64,000 nucleotides of DNA from Alteromonadaceae bacterium (GCA_014872785.1 WKFJ01000004.1:62001-126000); one strand, 5' to 3'; numbered from the stretch's first letter, positions 27,835-37,334 are shown. The notes: a model not told the origin generated them from the letters alone. Numbers and translations: made by a program.

Positions 27835-27852
27835 ATCAAAATCGTTTAAGTG
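27835..27852. promoter_or_regulatory. LacI-type operator candidate at the regulator's own start
   Basis: ATCAAAA-TCGT-TTAAGTG, ending 4 bases before the lacI-type ATG. Its right half AATCGTTTAAG (27840-27850) is identical to 31980-31990 in the amylosucrase/receptor gap. Binding here would block the regulator's own translation-start region, i.e. autorepression. Confidence 0.5.
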
Positions 27853-27856
27853 CAAA

Positions 27857-28900
27857 ATGCCACGTCGTAAGAAACCATTAAATCTAAAAGAAGTCTCAAA
27901 GTTACTTGGCGTGTCAACCGCTACCGTATCTAATGCTTTTAACAGACCTGATCAGCTTTCTAAAAAGTTAAGAGAAAAGATCTTAAAAGAAACCGCTGAA
28001 CTGGGCTACTTTGGACCAAACTTAGCAGCCCGTTCACTGCGTCGAGGCCAGTCAGACGTAATTGCCGTCGTGCTGGCAGATACCTTGAGCTATAGTTTTT
28101 CTGACCCTGTCGCCAGTCAATTTTTACAGGGTGTGTCCGACGTTATTGCCGAAAACAAAAAGCAATTGTTGCTCTTATCCAGTGGAATAAGCTCAACTGA
28201 ACAAAGCAGCGCAGAGTCATTGCCCGATGGTTTTATCTTTTACGGCGCTCCAAAGGGCGATGCTTATCAACGAATACAACGAACAGGCAAGCCCATAATT
28301 GCCGTCGATTTTGATCCGGGTAACGCGCCGGCTATCAATATTGATAACAAGGAAGCCGCAAAAAAAGCAGCATTACATGCGCTGCGTGGCAGTGATGATC
28401 GCGTTGCCGTGATTTCACTCAATTTATTGGACTCAGATCGCGTCAGCCGTCTTACTGCTGAAGATCTAGAAATTGAACTTTCTGTTATTGCTCACTTGCG
28501 CCTTACCGGTTACATGGAAGCCTGCAAGGAAAAATCCGTCGAAATACCCGCAAACATGATCTGGCACACTCCGGTAAATACACCTGAAGTTACAGAAATA
28601 GCGGCCTACGAAGCTATCACTAGTCACCCTCGTCCAAACGTAGTTCTGTGCATGAGTGACGTTATTGCCCTGGCAGTATTGCGAACCGCAAATAAATTGG
28701 GCATCAACGTACCAGAAGATTTACGCGTTGTCGGATTCGACGATATTCCAGAGGCGTCGAGAAGCAAACCGACACTCACGACAGTTTGCCAACAAAGCAT
28801 AGAAAAGGGTCGAATGGCAGCAAAAGCCTTACTAGATCCTGATGCTAAAGTGGAAAAACTGATGCAAACACAATTAATTGAGCGCGAAACGACTCAATAA
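27857..28900 (+). CDS. LacI-family regulator, probable sucrose repressor
   Basis: This 347-residue protein has the LacI helix-turn-helix plus hinge (NLKEVSKLLGVSTATVSNAFNRP) and a ribose-binding-like effector domain ending VVGFDDIPEASRSKPTLTTV. The function is inferred from position and sites: it precedes the amylosucrase/receptor/symporter/fructokinase cluster, and an 11-base core is shared between its own start region and the divergent control region of that cluster. The Xanthomonas sux locus has the same gene set with LacI-type SuxR. Control of the divergent Nramp-like gene is an alternative. Inducer not determined; sucrose or fructose would be expected. Confidence 0.82.
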   Translation: MPRRKKPLNLKEVSKLLGVSTATVSNAFNRPDQLSKKLREKILKETAELGYFGPNLAARSLRRGQSDVIAVVLADTLSYSFSDPVASQFLQGVSDVIAENKKQLLLLSSGISSTEQSSAESLPDGFIFYGAPKGDAYQRIQRTGKPIIAVDFDPGNAPAINIDNKEAAKKAALHALRGSDDRVAVISLNLLDSDRVSRLTAEDLEIELSVIAHLRLTGYMEACKEKSVEIPANMIWHTPVNTPEVTEIAAYEAITSHPRPNVVLCMSDVIALAVLRTANKLGINVPEDLRVVGFDDIPEASRSKPTLTTVCQQSIEKGRMAAKALLDPDAKVEKLMQTQLIERETTQ

Positions 28901-28918
28901 TAGATTGGAGCTAAAACA

Positions 28919-29428
28919 ATGCGCCTGATTGCTATTCTACTGGCTGTTTTCACATTCAATGCTCTTGCCGACACGCCCGAGCAACGCGCAAAGTCTCTCA
29001 GGCTGGTACTCAATGAAAAGTCAAAACCGACTTCGCGATTTGTCTATGCAGTTAGAACTGGCAATCTATTGTTTATCTCCGGGCACATCTCTATCGATGC
29101 CAAAGGCAACATCATCAAAGGTAAATTAGGTGATAAGCTTACTACAGAACAAGGGGCTAAGGCGGCGCGAATGGCGGGCGTGTCTATCTTGGCTACCATT
29201 AAGCAAGAATTAGGCTCACTTGATAAAGTGAAAAAGTTTGTCAAAGTCACAGGCATGGTTAACGCCACACCTGACTTTACAGAGCATTCCCAGGTAATGA
29301 ATGGATTTTCTGACCTCATGCTTGAGGTGTTTGGCGAAAATGGGGAGCATGCACGTGCAGCAGTAGGCATGGCCTCTTTACCACTGGATGCCAGTGTCGA
29401 AATTGAAGCCATTGTGGAAGTGGAATAG
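28919..29428 (+). CDS. Exported RidA/YjgF-family protein
   Basis: This 169-residue protein carries a signal peptide ending at NALA (about residue 17), then a RidA fold. The active-site arginine is R146 in HARAAVGMASLP and the acidic strand VEIEAIVEV follows. Classic RidA is a cytoplasmic 2-aminoacrylate deaminase, so an exported member has a different, unknown substrate. It follows the LacI-type gene by 18 bases and is probably co-transcribed, which may tie it to sugar use. A short Lys-rich insert (GNIIKGKLGDKL) is typical of the non-RidA YjgF branches. Confidence 0.8.
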   Translation: MRLIAILLAVFTFNALADTPEQRAKSLRLVLNEKSKPTSRFVYAVRTGNLLFISGHISIDAKGNIIKGKLGDKLTTEQGAKAARMAGVSILATIKQELGSLDKVKKFVKVTGMVNATPDFTEHSQVMNGFSDLMLEVFGENGEHARAAVGMASLPLDASVEIEAIVEVE

Positions 29429-29571
29429 TTTCAACACACGCAACCATGGGTAATAAAAAAACCTAATCTTATTAATAAGTTAAGTAATTAAATTTTTTTC
29501 CTCACACGAAGATTTTTTCGTAAATCCGTTGTTATTTTGCGCCTTTCCCAATATGACTGAGTAAATCTCGT

Positions 29572-29841
29572 ATGTACGTACTTGGCGCAGATCTGCGCAG
29601 AATGAGAACTAGAGCAGAAAAGACCACCACACAGATGGCAGAGTTCGCAGGTGTAAAAACCAGAAAGACATATGAAAATTGGGAAAAAAGCAACAGCAGC
29701 CCAGACGTTAACCAGTTTATTGATATGGCCAAAGGGTGTGGTTATGACCCGGCGCAACTTATCCAGTTATTTACCGAGCGCAGTAACAACAGCACCCCTG
29801 TGGATGTATTAAGCACTCGGGTGCCGGCTGACATCGCCTGA
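29572..29841 (+). CDS. Small XRE-type HTH DNA-binding protein
   Basis: An 89-residue protein made of a single Cro/C1-type helix-turn-helix: LRRMRTRAEKTTTQMAEFAGVKTRKTYENWE gives the two helices and turn, followed by a third (VNQFIDMAKGCGY). The tail (PVDVLSTRVPADIA) looks unstructured. ATG 29572 has no strong ribosome site. ACGAA-N6-TTCGT at 29506-29521 is a possible operator upstream. It lies between the RidA-like gene and the convergent amylosucrase; a role in the sugar locus is possible but not shown. Confidence 0.7.
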   Translation: MYVLGADLRRMRTRAEKTTTQMAEFAGVKTRKTYENWEKSNSSPDVNQFIDMAKGCGYDPAQLIQLFTERSNNSTPVDVLSTRVPADIA

Positions 29842-29848
29842 ATCTACA

Positions 29849-29873
29849 TCAGAGCCTATTCATCTTTGCGGTA
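29849..29873. repeat. Half copy of AGAGCCTGTTTATCTTTGCGG repeat
   Basis: AGAGCCTATTCATCTTTGCGG matches 19 of 21 bases of the left half of the palindromic element at 45409-45448. It sits between the convergent XRE gene and the broken amylosucrase. Confidence 0.45.
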
Positions 29874-31804
29874 TTATTTTTTTGTCACTAACCAAACACT
29901 TCGCAAAGCAGCCAATCTCAAGCGTCCATTTTCTGGGACGATAGCATTTGCAGACAAGACATCTTCTACCTCCGTACCCTCAAACATCTCTAAATAGCCC
30001 TCATCCAGATATTGAGGGTATTCACTGAAGTTGCAAATCGCGAGTAACCTATCACCTTGTTGATTAACGCGCTGATAGGCAAACAAGTGCTCATTCGCTG
30101 TTTCAATAATGTGGGTCTCACTATGCCCTAATACAGACAGTGACTTTCGAACCTTAATCATCGACTCCAGGCCACACGCTAACGCGTTTTCGGGTGTTCC
30201 CTCACGCTTGGCTTGTTCAATATCCTGATCTGTGACTGGAATGCGATGCACCCAGCGGTCATCAGATTGTTTGTCGAGTTGAGTCTCATATCGATAATCA
30301 TTTAGCAGTCCCAATTCATCACCGGAATAAAGCAACGGAATACCGCCAATGCTCAAAATAATACTGTGTATCAGTAACACTCTGGCAACCGCATTTCAAT
30401 TGCCTGGGAATCCTGACGTTGCTTGGCAAGCTCCAGTCCTGCAAGTGACGCAGCGGAGCCACAAACTCGGCAGTCTCCGGTACTTGGGTTTTCTTGAAAC
30501 CCCACCCCTTTGGCGAAACTGCCATAAAATTTACCCGTGTAAAAGTTATTTAAAAAATGCCTATGGTCATGACCATTTATGCCGAGTGATTGGGCAATCG
30601 TATCGTCAAATGTCCAGCCAATGTCGTCATGACAGCGCACGTAGTTAACCCAAGCACAGTCCGGGTCGATAGCAAAGCTCTTGCGCATTGATTGGGTTAA
30701 CAATTTAGTTTTTCGCGTGGCTAAACTATTCCATAGCAATGCCATCAACAAAGGGTTGTATGAGAGCTGACATTCCTCTGGTGAGATGTACTTAACAACT
30801 TCATCTGGATGCACTATCGCTTCTGATTTAAATACCACCCCAGGAGCTGAAATTTGCAAACAAGCATTAAATGCCTGAATTAGTGCATGGGCTTGCGGCA
30901 AGTTTTCACAGTCAGTTCCCATTTCTTTCCAGATAAACGCCAGCGCATCCAAGCGCAAGGCACCACATCCCAAGTTCGCTAAGAACAACATTTCATCTGT
31001 AATCGCGTTGAATACCGCCGGGTTGCTGTAATTTAGATCCCACTGAAAATTGTTGAAAGTGGTCCACACCCATTTTTGTGACTCATTATCAAACGTGAAG
31101 CTGCCTCGGCGCACTTGCGGAAAGATTTCTCGTAAGGTTCTTTCATAGGCATCGGGCATTTCGCGGTCAGGAAACATGTAATAAAAATCCTGAAACTCCT
31201 GTACACCTTGTTTGGCGCTTATTGCCCATTGGTGTTCATCAGAGGTGTGATTAAAAACGAAATCTAATACCAGAGTAATGCCAGCGTTAGATAAGGTTTG
31301 TGCGAGTTGCCTGAGCTGTTCAGTCGTTCCCAAGTCGGGATTGACGGTGCGATAATCTGACACTGCGTAACCACCATCACTTTCTCCCTCGGGGGATAAA
31401 TACAGGGGCATCAAATGAAGATAGGTAATGCCTAGTTCCTTTAAGTAAGGAATTCGCTCGTTTAGTTTTTCCAGGTCTCCAGCAAACAAATCCACATAAC
31501 AGGCCATCCCCAGCATGTTTTCCTTTGAGAACCAGTCGGGTTCTTGCAAATGGATTCGATCAACTTCTTTAAGTGCAGCGGTGCGTTGTTTGTATCCGTT
31601 CGCTAGTACACTAATTAGCTGTTGCAGGTGATAATAGAAATCATACTTGTCACCGTAAATTTCAATGAGCAAACCAAATAGACGTTCAAAATGCTCCTCT
31701 AACCGCTGAGTAAACTCACACTTTTCAGCCTCTTCCCAATGCTCAAAGTTCAATTGTGACTGAATTCGCGCGAGGGTGCGTTGTGCCTCTAAACGTTTAT
31801 TCAC
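29874..31804 (-). pseudogene. Amylosucrase, disrupted by a frameshift
   Basis: Two overlapping frames (31804-30371 and 30380-29874) together give about 645 residues, the full length of a GH13 amylosucrase. The first holds the catalytic nucleophile D286 (LRLDALAFIW), acid/base E328 (FKSEAIVHPDEV) and VRCHDDIGW; the numbering equals the Neisseria enzyme. The second continues with LLIHSIILSIGGIPLLYSGDE and the C-terminal domain. One missing base near 30381-30392 (about residue 471) would restore a continuous protein, so this is a recent deletion or a sequencing error. Amylosucrase builds alpha-glucan from sucrose and releases fructose. The GTG start follows AGGAGAGG. Its locus supplies uptake and fructokinase. 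Confidence 0.85.
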
Positions 31805-31877
31805 AAACCTCTCCTAAACAATTTTTTAGATTACTGCAACATCTAAACTTCGACAAACTTATAAAATTAAGAGCTAA

Positions 31878-31895
31878 ATCTTAACACTTTAAGAT
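31878..31895. promoter_or_regulatory. Operator-like dyad before amylosucrase
   Basis: ATCTTAA-CACT-TTAAGAT: perfect 7-base arms around 4 bases, 74 bases before the amylosucrase start. Same architecture as the dyad at 31975, although the central CG is absent. Confidence 0.4.
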
Positions 31896-31974
31896 TAAAT
31901 TCTTAATAATTTCATTAATTTAACAAATTTTAATTAACAAACATTTTACAGCTTTTAATTTCTTTGTTAGCTTA

Positions 31975-31992
31975 ATCTTAATCGTTTAAGCT
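31975..31992. promoter_or_regulatory. LacI-type operator candidate before the sucrose receptor
   Basis: ATCTTAA-TCGT-TTAAGCT: 6 of 7 arm positions pair around a centre containing CG. It shares AATCGTTTAAG with the site at the LacI gene start (27840-27850). Confidence 0.5.
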
Positions 31993-32196
31993 TACATTTC
32001 AAGTTTTATCGATAAAGACCTGAAATGACACAGGTTGAGACTAGAAAATTTACTGGGTATTGCCCAACCGAGTCACAGTCTCGTAAACAGCAAGTGGTTT
32101 AAGATTTGTTTGCGTTGATATTAAAAGTGGCTAATGCTGAGAGAACGTTTAGCAACGGGCTCATTAGCAACTACAATGCGAATGCAGGAGATTACA

Positions 32197-34692
32197 ATGA
32201 GCACAACTTTCCGACCTACCGCCCTGAGTTTGGCACTTGCGACTATTTTAGGCGCGCCGGCCCTAGCACAAGAGAACGCAGAGCCAGCACAAGAAAAAGA
32301 AAAGTACGAACAAATTGTGGTTACCGCAGCGCCTGCTGGTGCGACAATGCAAGAGGCAAGCGTCTCTGTAAGCTCGTTCAACGAAGAAGATATTTTAAAG
32401 TTAGCCCCCCGCTCTACCGCAGAAATGTTCAGAGCACTCCCCGGGATTAGAGCCGAATCTTCTGGTGGGGGCGGTAATGCAAACATCACTATTCGCGGTA
32501 TTCCACTGGCGACCGGTGGTTCAAAATTCATGCAAATTCACGAAGACGGTTTGCCACTATTAGAATATGGCGACATTAACTTCGGTAATGCTGATAACTT
32601 CATCCGTTACGACTGGTCTATCGGTTTAGTGGAGTCAGTAAGAGGTGGTTCTGCGTCTACTTTCGCCAGTAACTCCCCAGGTGGCGTTATTAACCTGATA
32701 AGCAATACAGGTGAGCAAGGCGGAGGCGCTATTGGCACGTCGTTTGGCGTTGATTACGATGAATTTCGCGTTGATTTTGCATACGGTGGTGAAATCAATT
32801 CCGACCTTTATTTCCACATTGCAGGGCACTCACGCGTTGGAGAGGGTCCACGCGAAACCGGTTTTAACGGTGATGAAGGCGGACAGTTGAAGTTCAACAT
32901 TACCCAAGTGTTAGAAAATGGTCATGTTCGTTTCTACTTTAAAAACATTGACGATCACGCCACCACATATTTACCGGCCCCGGTATTGGTTAAATCCAAC
33001 GGTGAGTTTGGTGCTGTGACAAACTTTGACGCAAGCAGCCAATCTTTGCACAGTCCAGCAACCGCAAACATATCGACGTTTGACAGCTTCGGTAACCCGC
33101 GCAGTCGTGATGTCCGAGACGGCATAGAATCGAATGTAACGTCTTTTGGTTTAGAAGTAGACCTTGAGGTCGCTGAGGATTTATTTTTCGTCAATCGTTT
33201 CCGTACAAGTGACATCACCGGCGGATTCATCTCGCCTTTTACCGATACGTTTGGCGCCTATGGTCCTCAATCGGCAGGAAGCATGGCGCAAGCTATCTGT
33301 GACTCAGCCCGAGATGGCGAGGGCAACCCGTTCAATTGTGCCAGCACGAGCGTAACCTTAGCAGGCACCAATACAAGCTATGATGGTTTGGCCTTTTTAA
33401 ATCTTTTGTTTGATACCGAATTCAACGACCTAGGCAACACCATTAATGATATGAATTTGCGCAAAGAGTGGGACAATGGTGTCAGCCTCACCGCAGGTTT
33501 CTACTATTCTAAACAGAATATCGCTACTAGCTGGAACAGTTGGCAAACCAGTATCCAAACCGTTGAAGGCGGTAACTCACAATATCTGCATATCACTGAT
33601 GCCGATGGTGCTGCACTGGTAAACAATGGCCTTTGGGCGCCGAGCTTCCTGTCTTGGGAATGGGATCTGCAATACACAACTACTGCGCCCTATGTGAACC
33701 TAGGTTTTGAAGTAGACGAAAACTGGTTATTTGACGTGAGTGTTCGTCGTGACACCGTCGATGCCAACGGTGAACTTATTTCCGCTTGTTGTGGTGGCAC
33801 CACTGATGTCGATCTAAACGGCGACGGTGTTATTAGTGGCAACACCGAGGATGCATCTGCTGCCAATGGCTTTGGTTTCGGCGGTGGTGTCATTAATTTG
33901 AATCGCGCTAACGGCTCAAGCCAACTGGTTAACTATGAAGCAAACAATACCTCGTTCTCATTGGGTGGTTCCTATCTTTACAGCGACAATATGACAATAT
34001 TTGCTCGCTACAGTGAGGGCGGTCGAGCCATTGCAGACAGGCTATTGCAAATTGCCGGCACCTTAAATGCTGATGGCAGTTTAACCAGCACGCCCTCCGG
34101 TTTTGATGAAACCGAACAGTTAGAAGTTGGGATCAAGTACAATACTCGCGACTTTCAAATCAACGCGACCTTATTCGATACCCTTACTTCGGATACACAA
34201 GCAGAACTTACCTCAGGTTTAACCTTCATTCGTGAATACGATGCGACCGGGTTAGAACTAGAAGGTTTGTATGAGTTTGGGCATGGTTTAACCCTCACCG
34301 GGAACCTTACCTGGACGGACGCAGAGATCAGTAAAGACGCCTTCAATCCAGCAATCGTTGGTAAAACACCAAGACGTCAAGCTGATTACATCTATACCAT
34401 CACACCTCAGTATCAAAATGATGATATCTTGCTAGGTGCCACCTTCCAAGGCTCAGGTGACTTTTATGTTGGTGACTCAAATGAGTTAAAACAAGATGCC
34501 TATGTCATCACCAACTTATTCGCCACTTACTATGTGAGTGATGAGCTGTCGATTTCGATGAATGTGAATAACCTCACCGACGAATTCATCATTACCGAGT
34601 CGGAAGAAAGTAGTGCGAGCGCTGGCGACATTATTCGCGCCAGACCACTTAACGGTCGCACCACAAACATTAGCATTAAATATCAGTTCTAA
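32197..34692 (+). CDS. TonB-dependent receptor, probable sucrose uptake
   Basis: CAGGAG precedes ATG 32197, which also gives a proper signal peptide (LSLALATILGAPALA); upstream in-frame starts do not. The 831-residue protein has a TonB-box-like stretch (YEQIVVTAAPAG), plug domain (STAEMFRALPGIR, VRGGSASTFASNSPGGVINL) and barrel, ending in the aromatic KYQF expected of outer-membrane proteins. Location next to amylosucrase and upstream of a sugar symporter and fructokinase indicates sucrose or a related fructoside as substrate, like SuxA of Xanthomonas; that is inference. A hairpin separates it from the symporter gene. LacI-type operator candidates lie upstream. Confidence 0.88.
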   Translation: MSTTFRPTALSLALATILGAPALAQENAEPAQEKEKYEQIVVTAAPAGATMQEASVSVSSFNEEDILKLAPRSTAEMFRALPGIRAESSGGGGNANITIRGIPLATGGSKFMQIHEDGLPLLEYGDINFGNADNFIRYDWSIGLVESVRGGSASTFASNSPGGVINLISNTGEQGGGAIGTSFGVDYDEFRVDFAYGGEINSDLYFHIAGHSRVGEGPRETGFNGDEGGQLKFNITQVLENGHVRFYFKNIDDHATTYLPAPVLVKSNGEFGAVTNFDASSQSLHSPATANISTFDSFGNPRSRDVRDGIESNVTSFGLEVDLEVAEDLFFVNRFRTSDITGGFISPFTDTFGAYGPQSAGSMAQAICDSARDGEGNPFNCASTSVTLAGTNTSYDGLAFLNLLFDTEFNDLGNTINDMNLRKEWDNGVSLTAGFYYSKQNIATSWNSWQTSIQTVEGGNSQYLHITDADGAALVNNGLWAPSFLSWEWDLQYTTTAPYVNLGFEVDENWLFDVSVRRDTVDANGELISACCGGTTDVDLNGDGVISGNTEDASAANGFGFGGGVINLNRANGSSQLVNYEANNTSFSLGGSYLYSDNMTIFARYSEGGRAIADRLLQIAGTLNADGSLTSTPSGFDETEQLEVGIKYNTRDFQINATLFDTLTSDTQAELTSGLTFIREYDATGLELEGLYEFGHGLTLTGNLTWTDAEISKDAFNPAIVGKTPRRQADYIYTITPQYQNDDILLGATFQGSGDFYVGDSNELKQDAYVITNLFATYYVSDELSISMNVNNLTDEFIITESEESSASAGDIIRARPLNGRTTNISIKYQF

Positions 34693-34700
34693 CGGCTAAA

Positions 34701-34721
34701 GGAGGTGGGCTTACCACCTCC
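34701..34721 (+). other. Intra-operon stem-loop between receptor and symporter genes
   Basis: GGAGGTGG, GCTTA loop, CCACCTCC: perfect 8-base GC-rich stem right after the receptor stop, with no U-run. It probably protects the receptor mRNA 3' end or attenuates read-through, lowering symporter and kinase expression relative to the receptor. Confidence 0.6.
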
Positions 34722-34741
34722 TGCTCCGTAACGAGGTCATC

Positions 34742-36322
34742 ATGGTTGAATACACTTTAGGTTCCATCGATATCGCACTGATATTTATCTACTTTGCTAT
34801 CGTATTGTTCATCGGTTTTAAAGTGGGCTCAGGGCACAGTAATGCTCAAGACTACTTTCTCGCGGGTCGCAGCATGATATGGCCTTTTGTTGGCATATCG
34901 TTATTTGCGTCGAATATTTCAAGCACAACCCTGATAGGACTATCGGGTGATGCATACGCTACCGGTATTTCGGTGTTTAACTATGAGTGGATGGCATCCA
35001 TCGTCTTGGTATTTTTTGCCATCTTCTTGCTGCCTATTTATCTGAATTCCAAGATATATACCATGCCTGAATATCTAGAAAGGCGCTTTGATGCCCGTTC
35101 CCGTTATTACTTTTCAGGCGTGACTTTGGTCGGCAATATTTTAATCGACACCGCAGGTTCATTATTCGCCGGAGGCATCCTCTTAAAACTTATTTTTCCG
35201 CAGTTTGAGCTTTGGGAAATTATCTTTGTACTGTCCATCGCAGCGGGTTTATACACCATCGTTGGCGGGCTCAAAGCAGTTATTTATACCGATACCATCC
35301 AAACCATATTAATTCTCATTGGTGCGGTTGCTATCACTATTGCCGCTTATGACAAGATTGGCGGTTGGGATGCAGTGACACAGGTGACACCTCCTGAAGC
35401 ACTCAGTCTGATTAAACCAAGTGATGACCCGTCAATGCCATGGACCGGACTGTTATTTGGGGTACCTATACTGGGATTTTATTTCTGGTGTACCAATCAG
35501 TTTATGGTGCAAAGAGTTTTATCTGCCAAAAACAATCAACACGGCCGTTGGGGCTTACTATTAGCCGCCGCACTTAAGCTCCCTGTGCTGTTTATTATGG
35601 TATTCCCGGGCACAATGGCACGGGCACTATACCCTGAATTGGAAGATCCTAACTTGGTATACCCCACTCTGATCTTTGACTTACTACCAGTAGGTCTCAA
35701 AGGGCTTGTAGTTGCGGGTATTCTGGCAGCCTTGATGTCCAGCATCGATTCGACATTACATTCAGCGTCAACTTTGGTCACAATGGATTTTGTTGCCAAG
35801 TTCAAGAAAAACATGACGTCTGAACAGCTCATGAAGACAGGGCGAATTACCGCGTTTATTTTTATGCTACTGGCCGCGGCATGGGCACCTTTCATTCAAG
35901 AATTTGGTTCACTGTTTAAGTATTTGCAAACTGTGCTTGCTTACATTGCACCGCCCGTTGTCGCCGTCTTCTTACTAGGTGCGCTTTGGCAACGCACAAC
36001 CTCAAATGCGGCGTTTTATAGTTTTATGTCGGCACTTGTCATTTCAGCAGCTCTATTAGTTGGGCAAACGGTGGGCTTGTTTGATATACACTTCTTGCAC
36101 GTCGCTGGTATTTTGTTCGCGCTTAGCTTGATAATTGGTGTTGTTATTAGCTTGGTGGAAAACCAACCCATCAATGAAGAGAAGTCAGCCTACATGTGGA
36201 GCAAGCAACAGTTTGTCGAAGAGATGGCTGAAGAAGCTAAGTCACCGCTTTGGCAAAACTATATCTTTTTGTCCGGCGTACTTTTAGTGGTTACGACACT
36301 GTTAGTCGTGGCGTATGCATAA
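34742..36322 (+). CDS. Sodium:solute symporter (SSS), probable sucrose transporter
   Basis: This 526-residue protein has about fourteen membrane helices. Family marks are DYFLAGRSMIWPFVGISLFASNIS at helix 1-2, where the sodium site lies, and GLKAVIYTDTIQTILIL around helix 5, plus ALMSSIDSTLHSASTLVTMD at helix 8, which supplies the Ser-Ser sodium ligands. It belongs to the SGLT-like sugar branch. CGAGG sits before the ATG. Position between the TonB receptor and fructokinase indicates sodium-driven import of sucrose across the inner membrane; the sugar is inferred from context. Confidence 0.88.
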   Translation: MVEYTLGSIDIALIFIYFAIVLFIGFKVGSGHSNAQDYFLAGRSMIWPFVGISLFASNISSTTLIGLSGDAYATGISVFNYEWMASIVLVFFAIFLLPIYLNSKIYTMPEYLERRFDARSRYYFSGVTLVGNILIDTAGSLFAGGILLKLIFPQFELWEIIFVLSIAAGLYTIVGGLKAVIYTDTIQTILILIGAVAITIAAYDKIGGWDAVTQVTPPEALSLIKPSDDPSMPWTGLLFGVPILGFYFWCTNQFMVQRVLSAKNNQHGRWGLLLAAALKLPVLFIMVFPGTMARALYPELEDPNLVYPTLIFDLLPVGLKGLVVAGILAALMSSIDSTLHSASTLVTMDFVAKFKKNMTSEQLMKTGRITAFIFMLLAAAWAPFIQEFGSLFKYLQTVLAYIAPPVVAVFLLGALWQRTTSNAAFYSFMSALVISAALLVGQTVGLFDIHFLHVAGILFALSLIIGVVISLVENQPINEEKSAYMWSKQQFVEEMAEEAKSPLWQNYIFLSGVLLVVTTLLVVAYA

Positions 36323-36334
36323 ACAGAGAGAACC

Positions 36335-37213
36335 ATGACAAATTATATCGCTGCCATCGAAGCAGGTGGAACCAAGTTTAACTGTGCTGTATTAGACCGC
36401 TCGCGAGCCATTGTCAGTGAGCATAGGATTGCCACAACCACACCAGAGCAAACGCTGTCGGAGGTTGTTGCTTTCTTCAATACGCAGCGGGAAAAGGGAT
36501 TTGATTTTGCACAAATGGGGGTCGCCAGTTTCGGGCCGTTAGACCTTCACCCTGAATCTGAAACGTTTGGATTTATCACAGCAACGCCTAAGCCGCATTG
36601 GTCAAATACGGATTTGGCAAACCATTTGGCAAAGGCGCTTGACTGCAGAGTAACTCTCGATACTGACGTCAATGGCGCGGCATTAGCGGAATACCTCTGG
36701 GGCGCAGCGCAAAATACCAAGGTGTCGGTATATGTGACCATTGGCACGGGTGTTGGCGGCGGTGTTATTGTCAATGGACAGCCCCTTCATGGTCTCATCC
36801 ACCCTGAAGTAGGACACATGTATATCGGTGATATAGACGGTATTAAAGGTGCTTGTCCCTTTCATGGAAGTTGCGTAGAGGGCTTGGCATCAGGCACTGC
36901 CATGCGTGAAATTTGGGGAGTACCAGCAGAACAACTTCCAAGCGACCATAGAGCCTGGCAAGTGCAAGCCGATGTATTAGCCGCCATGTGTCACAACCTC
37001 ATGATGACCTTAAGTGCAGAGGTCATCGTGTTAGGCGGCGGTGTGATGAACAAGCCGGGTTTACTTGAGAATGTAAGGAGGTCACTGGCGAAACGCTTGG
37101 CTAACTATCTGCAACTCCCAAAAAGTACGTCGCTTGAACAGCTCATCGTATTGCCAGGTTTAGCGGATAAAGCAGGCATCTATGGTGCCTATGCACTCGC
37201 CACAAGTCGGTAG
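36335..37213 (+). CDS. ROK-family fructokinase
   Basis: This 292-residue protein starts with the ATP-binding AIEAGGTKFNCAV and has the sugar-site segment DTDVNGAALAEYLWG, TIGTGVGGGVIVNG and the zinc cluster with ACPFHGSCVEGLASG, the form typical of bacterial fructokinases (ScrK/Mak-like) rather than glucokinases. It phosphorylates fructose to fructose 6-phosphate with ATP. The start is 12 bases after the symporter stop, so it belongs to the same operon. In this locus it consumes the fructose that amylosucrase would release; with amylosucrase broken, its sucrose-linked role is uncertain. Confidence 0.88.
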   Translation: MTNYIAAIEAGGTKFNCAVLDRSRAIVSEHRIATTTPEQTLSEVVAFFNTQREKGFDFAQMGVASFGPLDLHPESETFGFITATPKPHWSNTDLANHLAKALDCRVTLDTDVNGAALAEYLWGAAQNTKVSVYVTIGTGVGGGVIVNGQPLHGLIHPEVGHMYIGDIDGIKGACPFHGSCVEGLASGTAMREIWGVPAEQLPSDHRAWQVQADVLAAMCHNLMMTLSAEVIVLGGGVMNKPGLLENVRRSLAKRLANYLQLPKSTSLEQLIVLPGLADKAGIYGAYALATSR

Positions 37214-37317
37214 TTAATCGCTGCACATTCTGTATTGAATGCTAAATAGAGAAAATATTGCAAAATATGTCGTAGTGCTGAAAGGATAATTTGGGTAAGC
37301 TGGTCACTGTTCCTGTA

Positions 37318-37334
37318 ATTAGAGCCTGTGTTCT
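37318..37334. repeat. ATTAGAGCCTGT repeat fragment
   Basis: ATTAGAGCCTGT followed by GTTCTCT, in the gap between the fructokinase and DinB-like genes. The first 12 bases are shared with the copy at 39797; this is a short fragment and may be chance. Confidence 0.25.

Larger units (their letters stand above)
31805..32196. promoter_or_regulatory. Divergent control region of the sucrose locus
   Basis: This 392-base gap between amylosucrase and the receptor is very AT-rich and holds three dyads: 31878-31895, 31975-31992 and the perfect 12-base palindrome TTTATCGATAAA at 32005-32016, which has the central CG usual for LacI-family operators. A looser ACCTG-N8-CAGGT dyad is at 32018-32035. Both divergent promoters must lie here. 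Confidence 0.6.
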
